A stretch of DNA of 64,000 nt from Acidimicrobiia bacterium (lineage in GTDB: Bacteria; Actinomycetota; Acidimicrobiia; IMCC26256; JAMXLJ01), in assembly GCA_024281095.1 (NCBI GenBank), contig JAMXLJ010000172.1:1-64000 (forward strand), given 5' to 3'. The position numbers and the translations under genes are program-made. Of the stretch, positions 61,767 through 64,000 are shown piece after piece. How positions within the stretch are numbered: the first letter of the stretch is position 1; each line of letters opens with the position of its first letter. Below the pieces are notes generated by a model. It was given only the letters and a program-made list of their open reading frames with translations, was not told the origin of the DNA and made no database searches.

Positions 61767-62897
61767 ATGATCCGTCTCGACTCGGTCACCAAGCGGTATC
61801 CCAACGGCCAACTCGCGGTGAACGGACTGTCGCTCGAGGTGGCCGACGGCGAGACGTGCATCCTGATCGGCCCGTCAGGGTGCGGCAAGACCACGACCCT
61901 GAAGATGATCAACCGGCTGATCGAGCCGACGAGCGGCCGTATCTTTCTCGACGACGAGGACGTGACCCGGGTCGATCCGATCCGCCTGCGGCGCCGTATG
62001 GGGTACGTGATCCAACAGGTGGGTCTGTTCCCGCACGAGACCATCGAGGCCAACATCGCCACCGTGCCGCGACTCCTCGGCTGGGATCGTGCCAGGGTGC
62101 GCGCCCGCGTCGGCGAGCTGTTGGAGCTCGTCGGTCTCGACGCGGAGTATCGCCGCCGCTATCCCGCGCAACTGTCCGGCGGCCAACGCCAGCGCGTCGG
62201 TGTCGCGCGCGCACTCGCCGCGGACCCGCCCGTGCTGCTCATGGACGAGCCGTTCGGCGCGATCGATCCCGTCACGCGTAGCCGGCTGCAGGACGAGTTC
62301 CTCCGGCTGCAGGGAGAGGTGCACAAGACCGTCGTCTTCGTGACCCACGACGTCGAAGAGGCGATCAAGCTCGGCACCCGCATCGCGATCCTCGAGGTGG
62401 GCGGTGTGCTGCAGCAGTACGACACGCCTGCCGAGGTGCTCGCACGTCCGGCGAATCGCATGGTCGCCGATTTCGTGGGCGCCGACAGGGCACTGAAACG
62501 GCTCAAGGTGACGCCGATCCCGCTCGACGGCGTGACCGTCCCACCGACGATCGCGCCGTCGGCAACGCTCGAAGCCGCGCGCGCGGTGATGGCACGTGAG
62601 AACACCGACTGGCTCGCGGTCGTCGACGGCGACGGCGTGCTCAGAGGCGAGATCACCGAGGACGATGCTGACGGCACCGGCATCGTGTCCGACCACGCCC
62701 GTCGCGTCGAGGCCTGGATCAGCGTCGACGACTCGCTCGAAGCGGCGCTCGCCGCGACCCTGCTGACCGAGTCGGGCCGTGTCGCAGTGATCGACGGCGA
62801 CCGGTTCCTCGGCGTGTTGACACCCACCACGATTCATCGGGCCCTGCGCAACTCGGTCGACGCCACACCCGAGCCCGCATCGCTCGAAACGCCCTGA
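61767..62897 (+). CDS. quaternary-amine ABC transporter ATPase with tandem CBS domains
   Basis: 376 residues. Walker A GPSGCGKTT (Lys41), the Q-loop YVIQQVGLFPHETI, signature LSGGQRQRVGVARAL, Walker B LLMDEPFGAIDP and switch His in FVTHDVEEAI are complete. Residues 260-370 form two CBS motifs (TLEAARAVMARENTDWLAVVD; GVLTPTTIHRAL), which in OpuA sense ionic strength or nucleotides. ATG 61767 has GGGAGGA upstream. The stop lies in a 12-bp direct repeat (GCCCTGAACGAA, twice). It is followed by a 26-codon ORF and egtA on the same strand. Confidence 0.93.
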   Translation: MIRLDSVTKRYPNGQLAVNGLSLEVADGETCILIGPSGCGKTTTLKMINRLIEPTSGRIFLDDEDVTRVDPIRLRRRMGYVIQQVGLFPHETIEANIATVPRLLGWDRARVRARVGELLELVGLDAEYRRRYPAQLSGGQRQRVGVARALAADPPVLLMDEPFGAIDPVTRSRLQDEFLRLQGEVHKTVVFVTHDVEEAIKLGTRIAILEVGGVLQQYDTPAEVLARPANRMVADFVGADRALKRLKVTPIPLDGVTVPPTIAPSATLEAARAVMARENTDWLAVVDGDGVLRGEITEDDADGTGIVSDHARRVEAWISVDDSLEAALAATLLTESGRVAVIDGDRFLGVLTPTTIHRALRNSVDATPEPASLETP

Positions 62898-62963
62898 ACG
62901 AAGCGCCCTGAACGAAACGACGTCACGACCGCGCGGACGGCCGCGACGGAGAGGAGAAGCACG

Positions 62964-63044
62964 ATGAACGAAACCGAGCTGTGGGTCTGGCTCGCACCCG
63001 TGCGCAACATGACATGGGTCGCCGCGCACTTCGGGCATCGGTAA
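62964..63044 (+). CDS. 26-codon ORF upstream of egtA
   Basis: MNETELWVWLAPVRNMTWVA then AHFGHR and TAA. It has the best Shine-Dalgarno sequence in the area (GGAGAGGAG at 62948-62956, 7 nt before the ATG), three Trp residues and two His. The egtA start is 2 nt after its stop, so the two are probably translationally coupled. It may be a small protein or a leader peptide that controls egtA. I do not recognise it. Confidence 0.5.
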   Translation: MNETELWVWLAPVRNMTWVAAHFGHR

Positions 63045-63046
63045 AG

Positions 63047-64000
63047 GTGCCGGCCTCCGAGGCAAGCCTGACGGCCCGCGAAGTGCGGGCCGTCACCGAC
63101 GAATGCTTCCAGCCCTCGTTCGAAGGCCGGGTCGGGGTGGAGGCCGAGTGGCTCGTCGTCGCCTCCGACGATCCCTGCCGTCCGGTGCCGTTCCCGACCG
63201 TGCAGGACGCGCTGGAGTCCGTCGAACCCGAGCTCGACGGATGCCGCCTCACGTTCGAACCGGGCGGGCAGGTCGAGCTCAGCTCGAGCGCGCGGGTCGG
63301 AATCGACGCGGCGTGTCGTTCCGTGCAGCACGACGCGTCCGTCGCCCGCGCCGCGCTCGCCCGCTACGGGCTCGATCTGGTCGGCACCGGCCTGGACCCG
63401 CTTCGGCCGTGCCGGCGCGTCGTGGACTCACCGCGTTACCGCGCCATGGAGCGCTACTTCGCGCACGAGTGGCCGGCGGGCGCGTCGATGATGTGCGGCA
63501 CCGCGTCACTCCAGGTGAATCTCGACGTCGGCCTCGCGGCGGACGTCGACCGGCGCTGGAGACTGTGCCACGCCCTCGGTCCGACTCTCGCCGCCGCGTT
63601 CGCGAACTCTCCGATCCAGGACGGCCGCCCCACGGGATGGCGTTCGACACGACTCGCGATCTGGTTCGCGCTCGACGCGAGCCGGGCTGCACCTGTCGGA
63701 TCGGGTGTTCCCGGTCCTGATGCGTGGGAGCGGTACGTGCTCGACTCACGCGTGATGCTCGTGCGGCGCGCGAGCGACTGCTACGACCCCATGACGGACG
63801 CGCTGTCGTTCCGCGACTGGATGCACGGGCACGACGACGCCGGGTATCCGACCGTCGACGACCTCCGCTACCACCTCACCACGCTCTTTCCCCCTGTGCG
63901 GCCACGCGGATGGCTCGAGCTCCGCATGATCGACGCGCTCCCCGACCCGTGGTGGCAGGTCGCGGTCGCGGTCACCACCGCGCTCGTCGACGACGACGAG
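63047..64000 (+). CDS. egtA: glutamate-cysteine ligase EgtA, 3' end outside window
   Basis: At least 318 codons, open to the last base. VGVEAEWLV matches the GCS2-type catalytic Glu motif. TFEPGGQVELSS (residues about 67-78), MMCGTASLQVNLDVG and WLELRMIDALPDPWW are close to the EgtA/GCS2 family. EgtA makes gamma-glutamylcysteine, the first step of the ergothioneine pathway in actinobacteria. GTG 63047 is chosen because it starts 2 nt after the small ORF. The other egt genes, if clustered, would lie beyond the window. Function as a general glutamate-cysteine ligase is an alternative. Confidence 0.85.
   Translation, partial: MPASEASLTAREVRAVTDECFQPSFEGRVGVEAEWLVVASDDPCRPVPFPTVQDALESVEPELDGCRLTFEPGGQVELSSSARVGIDAACRSVQHDASVARAALARYGLDLVGTGLDPLRPCRRVVDSPRYRAMERYFAHEWPAGASMMCGTASLQVNLDVGLAADVDRRWRLCHALGPTLAAAFANSPIQDGRPTGWRSTRLAIWFALDASRAAPVGSGVPGPDAWERYVLDSRVMLVRRASDCYDPMTDALSFRDWMHGHDDAGYPTVDDLRYHLTTLFPPVRPRGWLELRMIDALPDPWWQVAVAVTTALVDDDE

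Overview
The window is very GC-rich, densely packed DNA from an actinobacterium. An acidimicrobial or related lineage is likely, but this is inferred from gene content and not tested. Pointers are the two TIGR03086-type proteins, glutamate-cysteine ligase EgtA, a PduO-type adenosyltransferase beside cobalamin-dependent MetH, GTG/TTG starts, and many TANNNT boxes placed 6-10 nt before start codons, as expected for leaderless mRNAs. I saw no rRNA, tRNA, CRISPR array, IS element or prophage.

Layout. 1-12.5 kb is housekeeping: a nucleosidase between two TIGR03086 paralogues, a TMEM175-like channel, a lipoprotein, a sirtuin, a rhodanese-MoeB fusion, UspA, PepA, cobalamin adenosyltransferase and MetH. 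12.5-21.5 kb holds a membrane protein, a GT4 glycosyltransferase, methyltransferases, a DPM-like GT2, a giant membrane protein and an M24 peptidase. 21.5-26.7 kb is a lipoate block: E3, E2 and one ORF that joins LipB to LipA. 27-53.3 kb is a large surface-glycan region. It has a flippase-like protein, a GT2-methyltransferase fusion, an amidase and an FG-GAP protein that share the same C-terminal repeat, the Wzt/Wzm ABC exporter between them, at least seven GT4-type enzymes, GDP-4-keto-6-deoxymannose reductase, two coiled-coil methyltransferases and a sugar nucleotidyltransferase. 53.3-59 kb carries a hydrolase-fold protein without its nucleophile, a DUF1802 protein, a structured leader with a 13-codon ORF, an acyl-CoA dehydrogenase pair and a metallo-beta-lactamase-fold hydrolase whose 3' end is tandemly duplicated. 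59-64 kb is a quaternary-amine type ABC transporter followed by a 26-codon ORF and egtA, which runs off the window.

How the parts fit. Wzm/Wzt with a C-terminal cargo-type domain, Rmd and three consecutive GT4 enzymes suggest an ABC-exported polymer, possibly containing D-rhamnose. The coiled-coil methyltransferases could be chain terminators in the manner of WbdD. The repeat-bearing amidase and FG-GAP protein flank the exporter and are probably displayed at the cell surface. The lipoate block couples cofactor synthesis to the E2 that needs it. The transporter next to egtA may carry ergothioneine rather than glycine betaine.

Most promising for follow-up: the LipB-LipA fusion with a palindromic insert in its linker, the shared repeat module, the coiled-coil methyltransferase pair, the structured leader at 55.0-55.3 kb, and the small ORF and transporter beside egtA.
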